Assembly (NCBI GenBank): GCA_002699425.1
Contig: PABV01000035.1
Location: forward strand, 2,701 to 35,449
DNA: 32,749 nucleotides
Source of the DNA: Methanobacteriota archaeon
GTDB taxonomy: Archaea; Thermoplasmatota; Poseidoniia; Poseidoniales; Poseidoniaceae
Reading direction: 5' to 3'
Every line of letters begins with the position of its first letter. Positions within the stretch are counted from its first letter, which is position 1. Under the pieces are notes generated by a model. That model did no database searches. It was not told the origin of the DNA and saw only the letters and a program-made list of their open reading frames with translations. Made by a program: the position numbers and the translations under genes. Below are positions 17,486 to 26,945 of this stretch, one piece after another.

Positions 17486-17492
17486 GGATGGG

Positions 17493-17666
17493 ATGCAGAT
17501 GCAAAAGAGCGAAGCGACACGTGTAAAGGAATTACAAAAAGAAGTTGAATCACTGAAAGATTTAGTCAATAGTTTACTATCGGTTATTTGTGAAGAGCCA
17601 GATGGTGTTCAAAGTGGGAGTGCGCCGATGATGGCGGGTGCGCCCCGTGAAGGCATGTGCATGTGA
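17493..17666 (+). CDS. Small coiled-coil protein, 57 aa
   Basis: The frame runs ATG at 17493 to TGA at 17666. It starts MQMQKSEATRVKELQKEVES, continues with a heptad-like helix (LQKEVESLKDLVNSLLSVI) and ends in a Gly/Ala/Met-rich tail finishing MCM. It has one internal and one near-C-terminal Cys. I recognise no family. A clean frame, a typical amphipathic helix and fit exactly between the tRNA and the RtcB stop (0 bases apart) argue it is real. It may oligomerise through the helix; any function is unknown. Confidence 0.6.
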   Translation: MQMQKSEATRVKELQKEVESLKDLVNSLLSVICEEPDGVQSGSAPMMAGAPREGMCM

Positions 17667-19175
17667 TCAACCTTTGACTACGATCATCGGTTTGACTCTT
17701 GCAATTGGTTTTGCTAAGCCAGCAGCTTGTGTTTTTGCAATAACCTCGTCAACATTTTTGTAAGCATCTGGAGCCTCTTCTGCCAAGGTTTCAATTGAGT
17801 TTGCTTGGACATGAACTCCTTTTTGAGCTAATTCTGCAGCGAGTGCCTTTCCATCAATGCTACGTTTTGCCTTTGTTCTTGATAACACTCTGCCAGCACC
17901 GTGACAAGATGACTGAAATGCTCTATTGCCAGTTAAGCCCTTCATGATATACGAGGCTGTACCCATGTCTCCGGGCACCAAAACGATCTGCCCGGGTTCT
18001 GCTTTGGTAGCACCTTTTCGATGAACCCAGCATTGACATGATTCGCCGTGAACGACGTGTGTCTCTTTCTTTGCAAGATTATGCCCGATGTCATATAACA
18101 CTCTGGCTTCGCCATCTTTTCCTAGTTCTGCTTTCAATCCATCCCTTAGTCGTTGGGTAAGTGCGGAACGATTGGCGAAAGCAAAGTTGGCTGCGGCATT
18201 CATCGCATCAAGATATGCTTCACCTTCTGGACTGTGAACTGGTGCGGCTGCAAGTTGGCGGTCAGCGATTGTAAAATCCCATTCCTCATTATGAAATCGG
18301 TTGTTTCTTTGCTTGTATGTTCGCTCCAGACTGCGCACGTGATCGGTGCAGACTTGATGTCCTAATCCTCGAGATCCAGAGTGAATCATCGCCACTACTT
18401 GACCCTCAAATAAGTCTAATTCTTTCGCTTCATCAGTTGCATTTTCAACAATTTGTAATTCGAGAAAGTGATTGCCTGAACCAAGAGTTCCCAAGGATCT
18501 CAACCCACGTTGTTTAGCCCTTGTAGAAAGAGTCCCATCGGTTTCTAATTGGCCTTTGGATTCCAAATGGGCCAAATCTTCGGCCAAACCATATCCTAAT
18601 TCGGAGGCCGCTTTTGCGCCTTCACTCACCAATTGATCAAGGTCTTGCTCGCCAATATCAACACCGCCTTTGCCAGAAGCACCCGCTGGAATACGTCCTT
18701 TGAGCCTTCGAGAAAGTCGAGCCAGATCATTGATGTCATCTTTTGTGATATCAAGGGCTAGTGCTCGAACACCACAATTGATGTCAAATCCGACACCACC
18801 TGGAGAGATGCTACCTCCTAAATCCCCCCATTCGACTTTTGTCGCTACGACGCCGCCGATTGGAAACCCATAGCCATGGTGCCAATCAGCCATCGCCCAT
18901 GCCTCGCCAACAATACCTGGAAGGGATGCGGTATTGACCAATTGTTGGACAGACCTTGGCTCACCCTTGTGTAAAACGTCGTCAAGGTCTGCAACCATCA
19001 TGGCATCGACATGCATGTCACCGTGCTTTTTGATGCGAACCAAACCAGATGAATCCTGTTCGGCAAAGCGTTGCCATTGATACTCCTTCACGACCAGCGG
19101 GAGGTCGAGATATTCTTCATATCTTTGGATATCGGGCGACGGATTGAAAGAGCCTTGCCCATCATCTTGGAACAC
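17667..19175 (-). CDS. rtcB: RNA-splicing ligase RtcB
   Basis: This Mn/GTP-dependent ligase joins 2',3'-cyclic phosphate and 5'-OH RNA ends and seals tRNA halves after intron removal in archaea. All key motifs are seen: MADWHHGYGFPIGG, GVGFDINCGVR (metal Cys), LGSGNHFLELQ, IHSGSRGLGHQ and SSCHGAGRVLSR with the guanylylated His. The length from the GTG at 19175 is 502 residues, close to the norm. The frame continues to ATGs at 19247 and 19277, but those would overlap the divergent alaS start by 60-90 bases, and that region does not look like RtcB. A GTG at 19091 is a shorter alternative. The genomic link to tRNA genes and AlaRS fits a tRNA-biology neighbourhood. Confidence 0.93.
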   Translation of the reverse strand: MFQDDGQGSFNPSPDIQRYEEYLDLPLVVKEYQWQRFAEQDSSGLVRIKKHGDMHVDAMMVADLDDVLHKGEPRSVQQLVNTASLPGIVGEAWAMADWHHGYGFPIGGVVATKVEWGDLGGSISPGGVGFDINCGVRALALDITKDDINDLARLSRRLKGRIPAGASGKGGVDIGEQDLDQLVSEGAKAASELGYGLAEDLAHLESKGQLETDGTLSTRAKQRGLRSLGTLGSGNHFLELQIVENATDEAKELDLFEGQVVAMIHSGSRGLGHQVCTDHVRSLERTYKQRNNRFHNEEWDFTIADRQLAAAPVHSPEGEAYLDAMNAAANFAFANRSALTQRLRDGLKAELGKDGEARVLYDIGHNLAKKETHVVHGESCQCWVHRKGATKAEPGQIVLVPGDMGTASYIMKGLTGNRAFQSSCHGAGRVLSRTKAKRSIDGKALAAELAQKGVHVQANSIETLAEEAPDAYKNVDEVIAKTQAAGLAKPIARVKPMIVVKG

Positions 19176-19186
19176 CGGGTGAGAAA

Positions 19187-22033
19187 ATGACCCTTCCAGC
19201 CATCGAACTTGATGTATTCCATGAAAATGGATACCAACGGAAGCCATGTCGTGTGACTGGCTTATGGTTTTGGACATGCGATTCGAACCGTGATACCTGT
19301 GGTGATACTCACGAAGATGAATATACCTTCATCGGTAATCCTCTTATCGCAGGTTACTCATCATTGGGTAAAGAGCTCAAGGACCAAATGCGTCAAGCCT
19401 TTTTGGGATTTTTTGAACAAAGAGAACACACTGCGATTGAACCATACCCCGTTTTAGCAAGATGGAGGGACGATATCCATCTAACCATCGCTTCAATCGC
19501 TGATTTTCAACCGCACGTGACTTCAGGTATGGTAGAGCCACCGGCAAACCCTCTGGCTATTTCACAACCTTGTATTCGTCTTACTGATGTTGATGCTGTT
19601 GGGCATTCTGGCCGCCATTTAACCACCTTTGAAATGATGGCACATCACGTTTTCAATCGACCAGAGGAAGGAAAGACTCACTATTGGATGGATACTTGTG
19701 TGCGTTATTGTCATTCAATGTTGTGTGATACGTTTGGTATCGATCCAAAAGATGTGACTTATGTCGAGAATCCATGGTCTGGAGGTGGCAATGCTGGACC
19801 TGCAGTCGAAGTGATTGTGGGTGGGCTTGAACTTGCTACACTCGTTTTCATGAACCTTGAAGAACATCAGCAAGGTGATGTTGAAATTAAAGGTCTCAAA
19901 TACCGAGAAATGCCCTTGCAAATTATCGATACAGGGTATGGGCTTGAACGCTTTTGTTGGGCAGCAGCAGGAACGCCAACGATTTACGAGGCCATTTATC
20001 CAGAAACGGTGACTTGGCTCAAAGAAAAGGTAGGTTTTTCAGGAGATACTGTGGGTTTGGATGAGTCATCTCTGGCTCAATTACTCTCTGAAATGAGTCG
20101 ATTGAATGGTATCATGAACATCGAAATAGGTTCTGATGGAGAAGCATTGCAAGAGATGATGCTTTCAAGGCTCAAAGAAAGAGGCGTGGATATCGATGTG
20201 GAGACTTATCTCAAAGTGACCGAACCTTTGAGTCGAATATTTGCAATACCTGACCATTTACATGCTCTGGCCAATATGCTTGGTGATGGCTTGGTGCCTT
20301 CAAACGCAAAAGCCGGTTATTTGGCAAGAATGCTCGCTCGCAGAATCTTGCGAATGCGGGATGATCTGTCACTTGATATGAGTTTGCCAGATCTAATGAA
20401 TCATCATCTCGATCACCATTTTGGTGGCGAAGATATGAAGCAAACCAGACAAGGGATGTTGACCATTCTCGATGGTGAAGAAAAGCGATACCAAGAGATG
20501 CTTCGAAAAGGCGAGCAGGTTGTCAAAACACAACTCAAAGATCTCGCTCCTGATGCTTCTCAAATTCCGGATGAAATTCTGTTTAATCTCAATGATTCAC
20601 ATGGTTTAGCCCCTGATGTGGCCGTATCCTTTGCACAACGATTTGGTTGGCCCAAAGTAAGATTGCGGACCGGTTTCATGGCTGAAATGGCAGAAAGACA
20701 CGCCTCTCAGGCTAAAGAAGCCGCAAAGGGAGGTAGTTCGAGTGAATTTGATCTCACTCTACCTGAATTGCCAGAGACTGAGCCATTGTATTACGAGGAT
20801 GTCATGAAAGACGTGTTTGAGGCCAGTGTTTTGGCCTCGATGTCTTTGCCCAATGAACATCCCTCTGGTGCCACCCACGGTATCGTGCTCGACAGATCTT
20901 GTTTCTATCCAGAAGGAGGTGGCCAAGAAGCAGATTACGGACGGCTTTCTTCCAATTCTGCAAGTCATCAAGTGCTGGATACTCAAAAAATCGGTGATCT
21001 CATCGTACACCTTACTTCTGGTCCTTTTGAGATAGGGGATTTGGTAGAGGGCCGAATCGATTGGAATAGAAGGAAGCAATTGATGGACCATCACACCGCC
21101 GTGCACATCGTTGGAGGTGCAGCACGTCGTCTTCTAGGACCTCACATCTACCAGGCAGGGGCGAATAAATCTGTGGAAACGGCTCGGTTGGATATTACAC
21201 ATTACCGACGTTTGACAAGAACTGACCTCGATGCGATTGAATCTATGGCCAATGAGGTCGTGCAACAAGTTCACCGCACCGAGAAAATGACGCTTAATCG
21301 TAAAGATGCTGACAAGAAATTTGGCTTTGATTTGTACCAGGGAGGGGCTCCAAAAGGATCCGATATTCGTATACTCAGGATTTCTGACCATGATATACAG
21401 GCCTGTGGAGGAACGCATCATGATGAGCCAAATCGAATTGGAAGCATTCGTATCATCCGTTCAACAGCCGTTCAAGACGGTGTTGAGCGATTACATATCG
21501 TAGCGGGTCAGGCTGCCATTGATTATTCAAGAGACCAAGAGCAATGTTTGAGAGAAACTGCAGATACATTTGGCGTGGCTACTCAGGACCTGCCAAAAAC
21601 TGCTGAGCGATTCTTTAGCGAATGGAAAGAGCAGCGAAAGCGGATTGAACAATTGGAAGCAGAAATCGTTCGATTGCGAACTTCAGGAGGCGGTCAAGAT
21701 ACCAAAGAAATTGATGGTGTCCGCATCGTTATCATGGAGGTTGACGGAGATCTCAAACAAATGACAAAGATGCTCAAGGAACTTACGCTCGATGGTAGCA
21801 ATCCAACTCTCGCAGTTCTTGGTAGTCGTGATGGTGGAGGCAAACTGATGGTAGCATGCACCGAAAATTCAGTTGCAGCACAACGCTATAACGCAGGCGA
21901 GGTTTTGAAGCACATTGCTCCACACATCCGTGGAGGTGGCGGTGGAAGACCAACCTTTGCACAAGGAGGCGGCTCTTACCCAGAAGGATTAGACGCAGCT
22001 TTGGAAGCGGCAAAACAACTCATAGAATCATGA
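19187..22033 (+). CDS. alaS: Alanyl-tRNA synthetase (archaeal type)
   Basis: This enzyme charges tRNA-Ala and edits Ser/Gly mischarging. The 948-residue protein starts with the archaeal N-terminal zinc-like region (ENGYQRKPCRVTGLWFWTC...CGD) and FIGNP. The class II core follows, with ARWRDDIHLTIASIADFQPHVTSG and GRHLTTFEMMAHHVFN. The editing domain has DHHTAVHIV (HxxxH, about residue 635) and CGGTHHDEP (CxxxH, about 742). A short coiled segment leads to the DHHA1-like C-terminus ending GGGGRPTFAQGGG. The ATG at 19187 is required to include the conserved first strand. The last 14 bases overlap the end of the convergent Nudix gene. Confidence 0.97.
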   Translation: MTLPAIELDVFHENGYQRKPCRVTGLWFWTCDSNRDTCGDTHEDEYTFIGNPLIAGYSSLGKELKDQMRQAFLGFFEQREHTAIEPYPVLARWRDDIHLTIASIADFQPHVTSGMVEPPANPLAISQPCIRLTDVDAVGHSGRHLTTFEMMAHHVFNRPEEGKTHYWMDTCVRYCHSMLCDTFGIDPKDVTYVENPWSGGGNAGPAVEVIVGGLELATLVFMNLEEHQQGDVEIKGLKYREMPLQIIDTGYGLERFCWAAAGTPTIYEAIYPETVTWLKEKVGFSGDTVGLDESSLAQLLSEMSRLNGIMNIEIGSDGEALQEMMLSRLKERGVDIDVETYLKVTEPLSRIFAIPDHLHALANMLGDGLVPSNAKAGYLARMLARRILRMRDDLSLDMSLPDLMNHHLDHHFGGEDMKQTRQGMLTILDGEEKRYQEMLRKGEQVVKTQLKDLAPDASQIPDEILFNLNDSHGLAPDVAVSFAQRFGWPKVRLRTGFMAEMAERHASQAKEAAKGGSSSEFDLTLPELPETEPLYYEDVMKDVFEASVLASMSLPNEHPSGATHGIVLDRSCFYPEGGGQEADYGRLSSNSASHQVLDTQKIGDLIVHLTSGPFEIGDLVEGRIDWNRRKQLMDHHTAVHIVGGAARRLLGPHIYQAGANKSVETARLDITHYRRLTRTDLDAIESMANEVVQQVHRTEKMTLNRKDADKKFGFDLYQGGAPKGSDIRILRISDHDIQACGGTHHDEPNRIGSIRIIRSTAVQDGVERLHIVAGQAAIDYSRDQEQCLRETADTFGVATQDLPKTAERFFSEWKEQRKRIEQLEAEIVRLRTSGGGQDTKEIDGVRIVIMEVDGDLKQMTKMLKELTLDGSNPTLAVLGSRDGGGKLMVACTENSVAAQRYNAGEVLKHIAPHIRGGGGGRPTFAQGGGSYPEGLDAALEAAKQLIES

Positions 22034-22736
22034 GCGCTGCACGGTCAAAACTTGAAACGGCGACATTAATGGCTTCATCAAAAGAAAACCAAGCATAATC
22101 AGCAATCTCTCCTTCTTTGGGTTTAATCTCATCATCGGAGCCCAACCAATTTGCTATGTAAGTGAAGGAAACGAATGAAATCCCTTCTCTTGAAAAAATT
22201 CTTTGAGAAATAACGGGGGCATCATCGCTTGTTTCTACAACAATACCCATTTCCTCAAGTGCCTCTCTGACACATCCTTTAGAGGGATGTTCATCATGGT
22301 CCATGTATCCTCCTGGTAATGTCCAGTGTCCCACAAATGCTCCTCGTTCTACTTTACCCATGAGGACTTTTTCCTCTTTATTGATAATCATAATTTTAGA
22401 AACCAGGCGATGAATAGACCGATAGATGGCTTCTCTTGCAATAGGGTGAACCGCATTGTCACTGATGCAATCATCTTTCCATGCCCATTGCTCGGGCCAA
22501 TCAACCTCAGGATGTGCTTTGATGACTTCTATTCCAAGAATGTGAAATTGATTTTTTTGTGTCCATTTGAGACCCAATGCCTCTGCTTCTTCAATGGAAG
22601 GTAAGCGAATGGAGACCGGTCCTAGATGATTGGGAGTTGGCACTTGGGGCCCCTTGCCTTTTTCATCTACGAGCAGAACCTTCCCGTCGTGCTCAAGATA
22701 AACAACACATGAGGGGTGCTCCATTATCCTCGCCAC
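22020..22736 (-). CDS. Nudix hydrolase with N-terminal extension
   Basis: The protein has 238 residues. The Nudix box is exact at residues 143-165: G-x5-E-x7-REALEEMGI, in PGGYMDHDEHPSKGC and onward. About 105 residues precede the catalytic domain, with a strand-rich segment (VVYLEHDGKVLLVDEKG). This is longer than in minimal Nudix enzymes, and resembles NudC-like or ADP-ribose hydrolases with an extra N-terminal domain. The substrate cannot be assigned. The GTG at 22736 overlaps the RmuC stop (TAGTG), implying coupling; the ATG at 22724 is an alternative. Its 3' end overlaps alaS by 14 bases. Confidence 0.88.
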   Translation of the reverse strand: MARIMEHPSCVVYLEHDGKVLLVDEKGKGPQVPTPNHLGPVSIRLPSIEEAEALGLKWTQKNQFHILGIEVIKAHPEVDWPEQWAWKDDCISDNAVHPIAREAIYRSIHRLVSKIMIINKEEKVLMGKVERGAFVGHWTLPGGYMDHDEHPSKGCVREALEEMGIVVETSDDAPVISQRIFSREGISFVSFTYIANWLGSDDEIKPKEGEIADYAWFSFDEAINVAVSSFDRAALMIL

Positions 22737-23968
22737 TATTCACTATCGTTTGAATCACTCGCACTCTCGTGGTGTTGATTGGCTTCCTCGAGTAAATTTT
22801 TTGAAATCTCTTTGGTTACTTTGGCCCCTAATTGTTTCAGATTATCCGTTCTCTTGAGCACATTGCCTCTCCCTTCTACCAGTCTTTCCATTGCCTGATG
22901 ATAGGCATCAGTTGCTTGATTGAGTTCATGACCTATTTTTTGAAACGAGTCTAAGAATCTCACGATTTGGTCATGCAGTTTTCCTGACTCTTCAATCAGT
23001 CTTGCTTGATTCTTGGTTTGCGCTTCACGCTTCCATAATTCTTTGATCAAAAGTAAAGTCGTCACAATTGTACTACCTGTGACAATTCGAACATGATTGC
23101 TGGATGCAAATTCCATATAGAGGTCCGGGTGCAATTTCATGGCTGCACTAAATGCACTTTCCAATGGCACGTACATCAAAACAAACTCTACCGTATTGAT
23201 CCCTTCAAGAGTATGGTAGTTTTTCGAAGCCAAATCCTTGGCGTGATTGCGTATGGATTGACAGTGGTCTTTGAGTGCAGATTCCATATCTGCATCCTCT
23301 TCGGCGTTAACGTATCGCTCCCAAGCGGTTAAACTTACTTTTGAATCGATGATGATTTGTCTGTTTTCAGGTAATTCGATGATAAAATCGGTACGAGGTC
23401 TGGTTCCATCGGCTTGTGAGAATGAAGTTTGGGTTTCATAATCCGTTCCTTTTTGGAAGCCAAGTGATTGTAGTAAGTTTTCCAAAACTAACTCGCCCCA
23501 AGCGCCTTGGGCTTGTGAATCTGCCTTCAAGGCTCGAGTCAGGTTACTCGTTTCATCAGATAACTTGAGTCCTAATTTGGCTACATCTCCTATTTTTTCT
23601 TCAAGTCTGGCACCACGGTCAATGGAATCTTTCTCGATTTTTTGTATATTTTCAGCATACTCTTTTAGTGACTTCGATAGAGATTCTGTAGCGCTTGAAA
23701 ATGCATTCTCTTTTTCAGCATCTGCCTTGGCAACAGCCTGTTCGAAAGCCGATTTCGCCAATAAGGTGAAACTGTCTTTCATGACGGATTCGTACTCTTT
23801 GAGGGAGTCATCTCTGGCCCTTTCTTTTTCTTCAGCAGCAGCGAGTTTTAGACTGGATTCCATTTGTGCCTCGAGGACTATTTTTTTCTCTCGCTGCATC
23901 ATCAAAAACCAAACAATGAAACCCACTAAAATCCCAACGAGAAGGTAATAAATAATCTCCATAGTCAA
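22736..23968 (-). CDS. rmuC: DNA recombination protein RmuC
   Basis: The protein has 410 residues: an N-terminal TM helix (about 5-24), a long Glu/Lys/Ala-rich coiled coil (about 25-150), then the RmuC nuclease-like domain. Domain signatures are GAWGELVLENLLQSLGF, DFIIELPENRQIIIDSKVSL, EFVLMYVPLESAF and STIVTTLLLIKELW. In bacteria RmuC limits inversions at short repeats and links to recombination; the enzyme activity is inferred from its PD-(D/E)XK-like fold. It is mainly a bacterial family, so its presence in an archaeal genome suggests transfer. It is co-transcribed with the Nudix gene. A second ATG lies two codons downstream. Confidence 0.92.
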   Translation of the reverse strand: MTMEIIYYLLVGILVGFIVWFLMMQREKKIVLEAQMESSLKLAAAEEKERARDDSLKEYESVMKDSFTLLAKSAFEQAVAKADAEKENAFSSATESLSKSLKEYAENIQKIEKDSIDRGARLEEKIGDVAKLGLKLSDETSNLTRALKADSQAQGAWGELVLENLLQSLGFQKGTDYETQTSFSQADGTRPRTDFIIELPENRQIIIDSKVSLTAWERYVNAEEDADMESALKDHCQSIRNHAKDLASKNYHTLEGINTVEFVLMYVPLESAFSAAMKLHPDLYMEFASSNHVRIVTGSTIVTTLLLIKELWKREAQTKNQARLIEESGKLHDQIVRFLDSFQKIGHELNQATDAYHQAMERLVEGRGNVLKRTDNLKQLGAKVTKEISKNLLEEANQHHESASDSNDSE

Positions 23969-24057
23969 TCCCGTTTGGGTGCAGGATGCCAGCGGTTTTT
24001 GAACCCATGCATGAAAATAAGTGTATGATTCAAGTATGAGTCCTTCTAGGCTCCAGT

Positions 24058-24762
24058 ATGCAGGTGAGACAACTCAACGAAGGAGTTTGGGCGAGAACCT
24101 ATCTTGTGATTTGTGATGAAACAAGTAAGGCTGCAATCGTTGATCCTGTTTGGGACTATCTTGACACATATGGGCCACATCTTGAAGGTCTTGATCTGAT
24201 ATATGCGCTTTCAACTCACACTCATGCCGATCATATATCTGGATCTTTCGCTTTGAGCGAAAAGTATGGTTGTCCATACGTCATGCACGCTTCATCCGCC
24301 TGTCTCCAAGTCACAAAATACGTGAACGATGGTGATGAATTGCCACTGGGTCACATGAATTTGCGTTTTCATCATGTGCCAGGGCATACTTCTGATTCAA
24401 TGATTATCGAGGCTGGTGATTATCTCTTCACCGGTGATTTCCTCTTCAATGGTGACGGTGGTGTTGGACGCGATGATCTGCCAAGTGGCCGACTTGCAGA
24501 CCACTGGGATTCAATGAAGGTGATGGATCGGTTTAGCGATGAGGCTTTTGTATGCAGCGGCCATGAACCCCCTGAAGTAGAGGCTTCTACCTTGGGATGG
24601 AATCGTGAAAATAATCCTATATTCTCACTCGCCTCGTTTGATGATTATGTTCAATGGCAAAATGAATCCACACAGCGCCTTGGTGCTGTCTCAAAGATTA
24701 AGATAGCCTTACCAGCAAATATTTTTGCAGAAGTCCCAGAAAATATCCCTTGGCTCAGTTAA
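24058..24762 (+). CDS. ETHE1-like metallo-beta-lactamase fold hydrolase
   Basis: The protein has 234 residues with a complete MBL metal set: H54-x-H56-x-D58-H59 (STHTHADHISG), H110 (VPGHTSDS), D127 (FTGDFLF) and H169 (CSGHEPPEV). The sequence around THTHADHISG and FTGDFLF resembles persulfide dioxygenase (ETHE1) and glyoxalase II-like proteins. No rhodanese domain follows. The likely role is persulfide or thioester hydrolysis/oxidation, inferred. The ATG at 24058 lies about 40 bases after an AAAATAAG TATA-like stretch (about 24013-24020). It converges on the 400-residue membrane protein with 4 bases of overlap. Confidence 0.87.
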   Translation: MQVRQLNEGVWARTYLVICDETSKAAIVDPVWDYLDTYGPHLEGLDLIYALSTHTHADHISGSFALSEKYGCPYVMHASSACLQVTKYVNDGDELPLGHMNLRFHHVPGHTSDSMIIEAGDYLFTGDFLFNGDGGVGRDDLPSGRLADHWDSMKVMDRFSDEAFVCSGHEPPEVEASTLGWNRENNPIFSLASFDDYVQWQNESTQRLGAVSKIKIALPANIFAEVPENIPWLS

Positions 24763-25961
24763 TCACTTAATGGATTTTCAGGAGCTGAGATGCCTTTTTC
24801 AGCCATGCTTGGCAAACTTTCGAGATCTGCAAACGTCATGGTCCTTGGTGAGTGTTTATTCGCCTCAATTCGCTCTTGCATTGACATCCTAATATTGAAT
24901 TGAATTTTCCCTCGTGAACGTGTCAAATCATATGATTGTGGGTCAATATATTCAATGGCTTGTTCTTCAAATTGTCCCCGCACCTTATCGCCTCTAAACA
25001 TCGCATATCCCCATTGAAAGGAAACCCCCACGACCGCTGCGCCATAGAGTACCATGAGAACTACTGCTGAGAACAAAACAGGGTTTCCAACCCGTGCTTC
25101 GAGTAGCAAATCTCTCCCGAGTAAAAACAACAGACCAACACCTACCAATGGCTTAATGTTACTTTCTAACCAATTTTGAATTGGGATTAACTTTGCTTGA
25201 CCTAGATCGGCCAACACCAAATCAGATTCTAAGGCGGTTGATATAATGCCGATGCTGCCAAGAAGGATGATGTATAGGAAACTGGAAATGATGATTTCGA
25301 TGATAAGTGAGTCAAGTTGGAATATCCAGTGAACGATTAGCCATGCGAATAAGCCCAGAAAAACACCCTGTGGAACCTTGTGAAATCTCACCAAATGCTG
25401 ACTTAATTCCTCTCGTTTTCCTTGGCTTTGGTTGTGTCCTCTTGCAGGAGATGGAATGTGAATGATTTGCATTTTTAGCCATGTTTCAAATAATTTGAGT
25501 ACTCGAATCAGTATCTTTTGCTTGATGAGTAACTGCTCAAGAATGATTAGAACTGGAAATCCAATAATCATTACAGGCAAAGCCATGAAAAACGCTAACG
25601 GTAATACCAATAGTGCTGGCAATAACAAAAAGTGGGTAATTTGCAAGGGATAGAGTAAATCCGCTTCTATGAGTCTTGCCTTTGAGGCTGTTAACTGTAA
25701 ATTTTTGGCGATGTCATCTAACTCCTCTCGGAACTGTTCCACGATCATACCTGCGTGGATAATGCGATTGACGTGTTGACGGTAAGTATTCTCTTCATGG
25801 CTTCTACCTACTACATAACGCCAGATTAGCCTCGCTGGGATGGCTATGAGTAGAGGCACTAGCAAGAGGCCCACCGACCAGAAAAGTGTGCTCACCTCAA
25901 CTTCACTCATCATGCTTAGCGAATCGCTCTGAACGTAAGAAGATTCATGGGCATTCGACAT
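24759..25961 (-). CDS. Polytopic membrane protein of unknown function
   Basis: The protein has 400 residues. Hydrophobic helices lie at about 23-43, 108-146 (two), 198-216, 218-243, 270-284 and 295-316. An amphipathic cytoplasmic region with many charged residues (about 50-100) and a soluble C-terminal tail of about 80 residues are also present. I recognise no family. The helix pairs split by cytoplasmic domains recall TadC/GspF-like platform proteins only loosely, and I do not claim it. The ATG at 25961 is 12 bases from the divergent serA-like start, so both transcripts may be leaderless or nearly so. Confidence 0.75.
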   Translation of the reverse strand: MSNAHESSYVQSDSLSMMSEVEVSTLFWSVGLLLVPLLIAIPARLIWRYVVGRSHEENTYRQHVNRIIHAGMIVEQFREELDDIAKNLQLTASKARLIEADLLYPLQITHFLLLPALLVLPLAFFMALPVMIIGFPVLIILEQLLIKQKILIRVLKLFETWLKMQIIHIPSPARGHNQSQGKREELSQHLVRFHKVPQGVFLGLFAWLIVHWIFQLDSLIIEIIISSFLYIILLGSIGIISTALESDLVLADLGQAKLIPIQNWLESNIKPLVGVGLLFLLGRDLLLEARVGNPVLFSAVVLMVLYGAAVVGVSFQWGYAMFRGDKVRGQFEEQAIEYIDPQSYDLTRSRGKIQFNIRMSMQERIEANKHSPRTMTFADLESLPSMAEKGISAPENPLSD

Positions 25962-25973
25962 TTTCTTATCGAT

Positions 25974-26945
25974 ATGGCAAAGGTAGCGGTGACCGATGGC
26001 CTAGAAAAAAAAGCCATCTCCCGACTAAAGAGAGCCAAACATGAGGTCATTGAACTCAATGTTTCAGCCAAAGAATTGAGAGCAGGGGCACTCAACGAAT
26101 TTGAAGCCGTCATTGTGAGAGGTGCCACAAAATTGACTCAGAAAGTCATCAATGCTTCTCCTAACTTGCGAGTAATTGCTCGGGCAGGAGTTGGCGTGGA
26201 CAATATCGATCTAGATGCCGCATCAGATGCTGATATTATTGTCATTAATGCGCCATTAGCAAGTACGCAATCAGTAATCGAACTCACCATTTCTCATTTG
26301 TTGGCATCGGTAAGATACGTGCCGCAAGCAGACAGAGCCATGCGTGGAAAAAAGTGGGCAAAAAAAACGCTCGTTGGAACTGAACTGAAAGGCAAGAGGC
26401 TTGGTTTGATTGGATTTGGAAGAATTGGGCAAGGCGTTGCAAAAATCGCATCTGCACTGGGAATGGAAGTGCATGCTTATGATCCATATCTTTCAGAAAA
26501 AGTCGCAAAGCAACACGGTGCGACCCTCCACAAAAATATTGATGCTTTGTTTGAGAGATGTACACATATTTCCGTGCACTGTAATTACAGTGAACAAACG
26601 CACCACTTGGTGAATGCCGAAAGAATTCAAGCCATGCCAGATAAGGGGCCAGATGGTGTATTGTGTGGAAGGCATCTGGTTAACTGTGCCCGAGGTGGCA
26701 TTGTCGATGAAGATGCGGTGTCTGATTTATTGAAGTCGGATTTACTGACCTCCGCAGCATTAGATGTGTTTGAACAGGAACCTCCTGATTGGTCACATCC
26801 ATTATTCAAACAGGGTGGTTTTCATGGTACTCCTCATATTGGGGCCTCGACACTTGAAGCCCAACAGAGGGTTGGTCTTGATATTGCAAAAGGTGTCATC
26901 TCAGTGTTAAAGGGCGAGAAGCCAAAGCATTGTGTAAATCGATGA
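25974..26945 (+). CDS. serA: D-3-phosphoglycerate dehydrogenase-like (2-hydroxyacid dehydrogenase)
   Basis: An NAD-dependent D-2-hydroxyacid dehydrogenase, probably the first step of serine synthesis. The Rossmann motif GLIGFGRIGQGVA (about residues 143-155) and D in HAYDPYL are present. Catalytic residues are Arg in NCARGGIVDE, Glu in DVFEQEPP and His in TPHIGASTLEAQ. RAGVGVDNID is the family signature. It has 323 residues and no ACT domain, so allosteric serine feedback is unlikely. The ATG at 25974 is preferred over the upstream in-frame start at 25947, which would overlap the divergent gene. Specificity for phosphoglycerate is inferred. Confidence 0.87.
   Translation: MAKVAVTDGLEKKAISRLKRAKHEVIELNVSAKELRAGALNEFEAVIVRGATKLTQKVINASPNLRVIARAGVGVDNIDLDAASDADIIVINAPLASTQSVIELTISHLLASVRYVPQADRAMRGKKWAKKTLVGTELKGKRLGLIGFGRIGQGVAKIASALGMEVHAYDPYLSEKVAKQHGATLHKNIDALFERCTHISVHCNYSEQTHHLVNAERIQAMPDKGPDGVLCGRHLVNCARGGIVDEDAVSDLLKSDLLTSAALDVFEQEPPDWSHPLFKQGGFHGTPHIGASTLEAQQRVGLDIAKGVISVLKGEKPKHCVNR

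Noticed and set aside
24759-25961. TadC/GspF-type secretion platform protein
   Set aside because: Helix layout is only vaguely similar, no family motif is visible and no ATPase or pilin gene adjoins.
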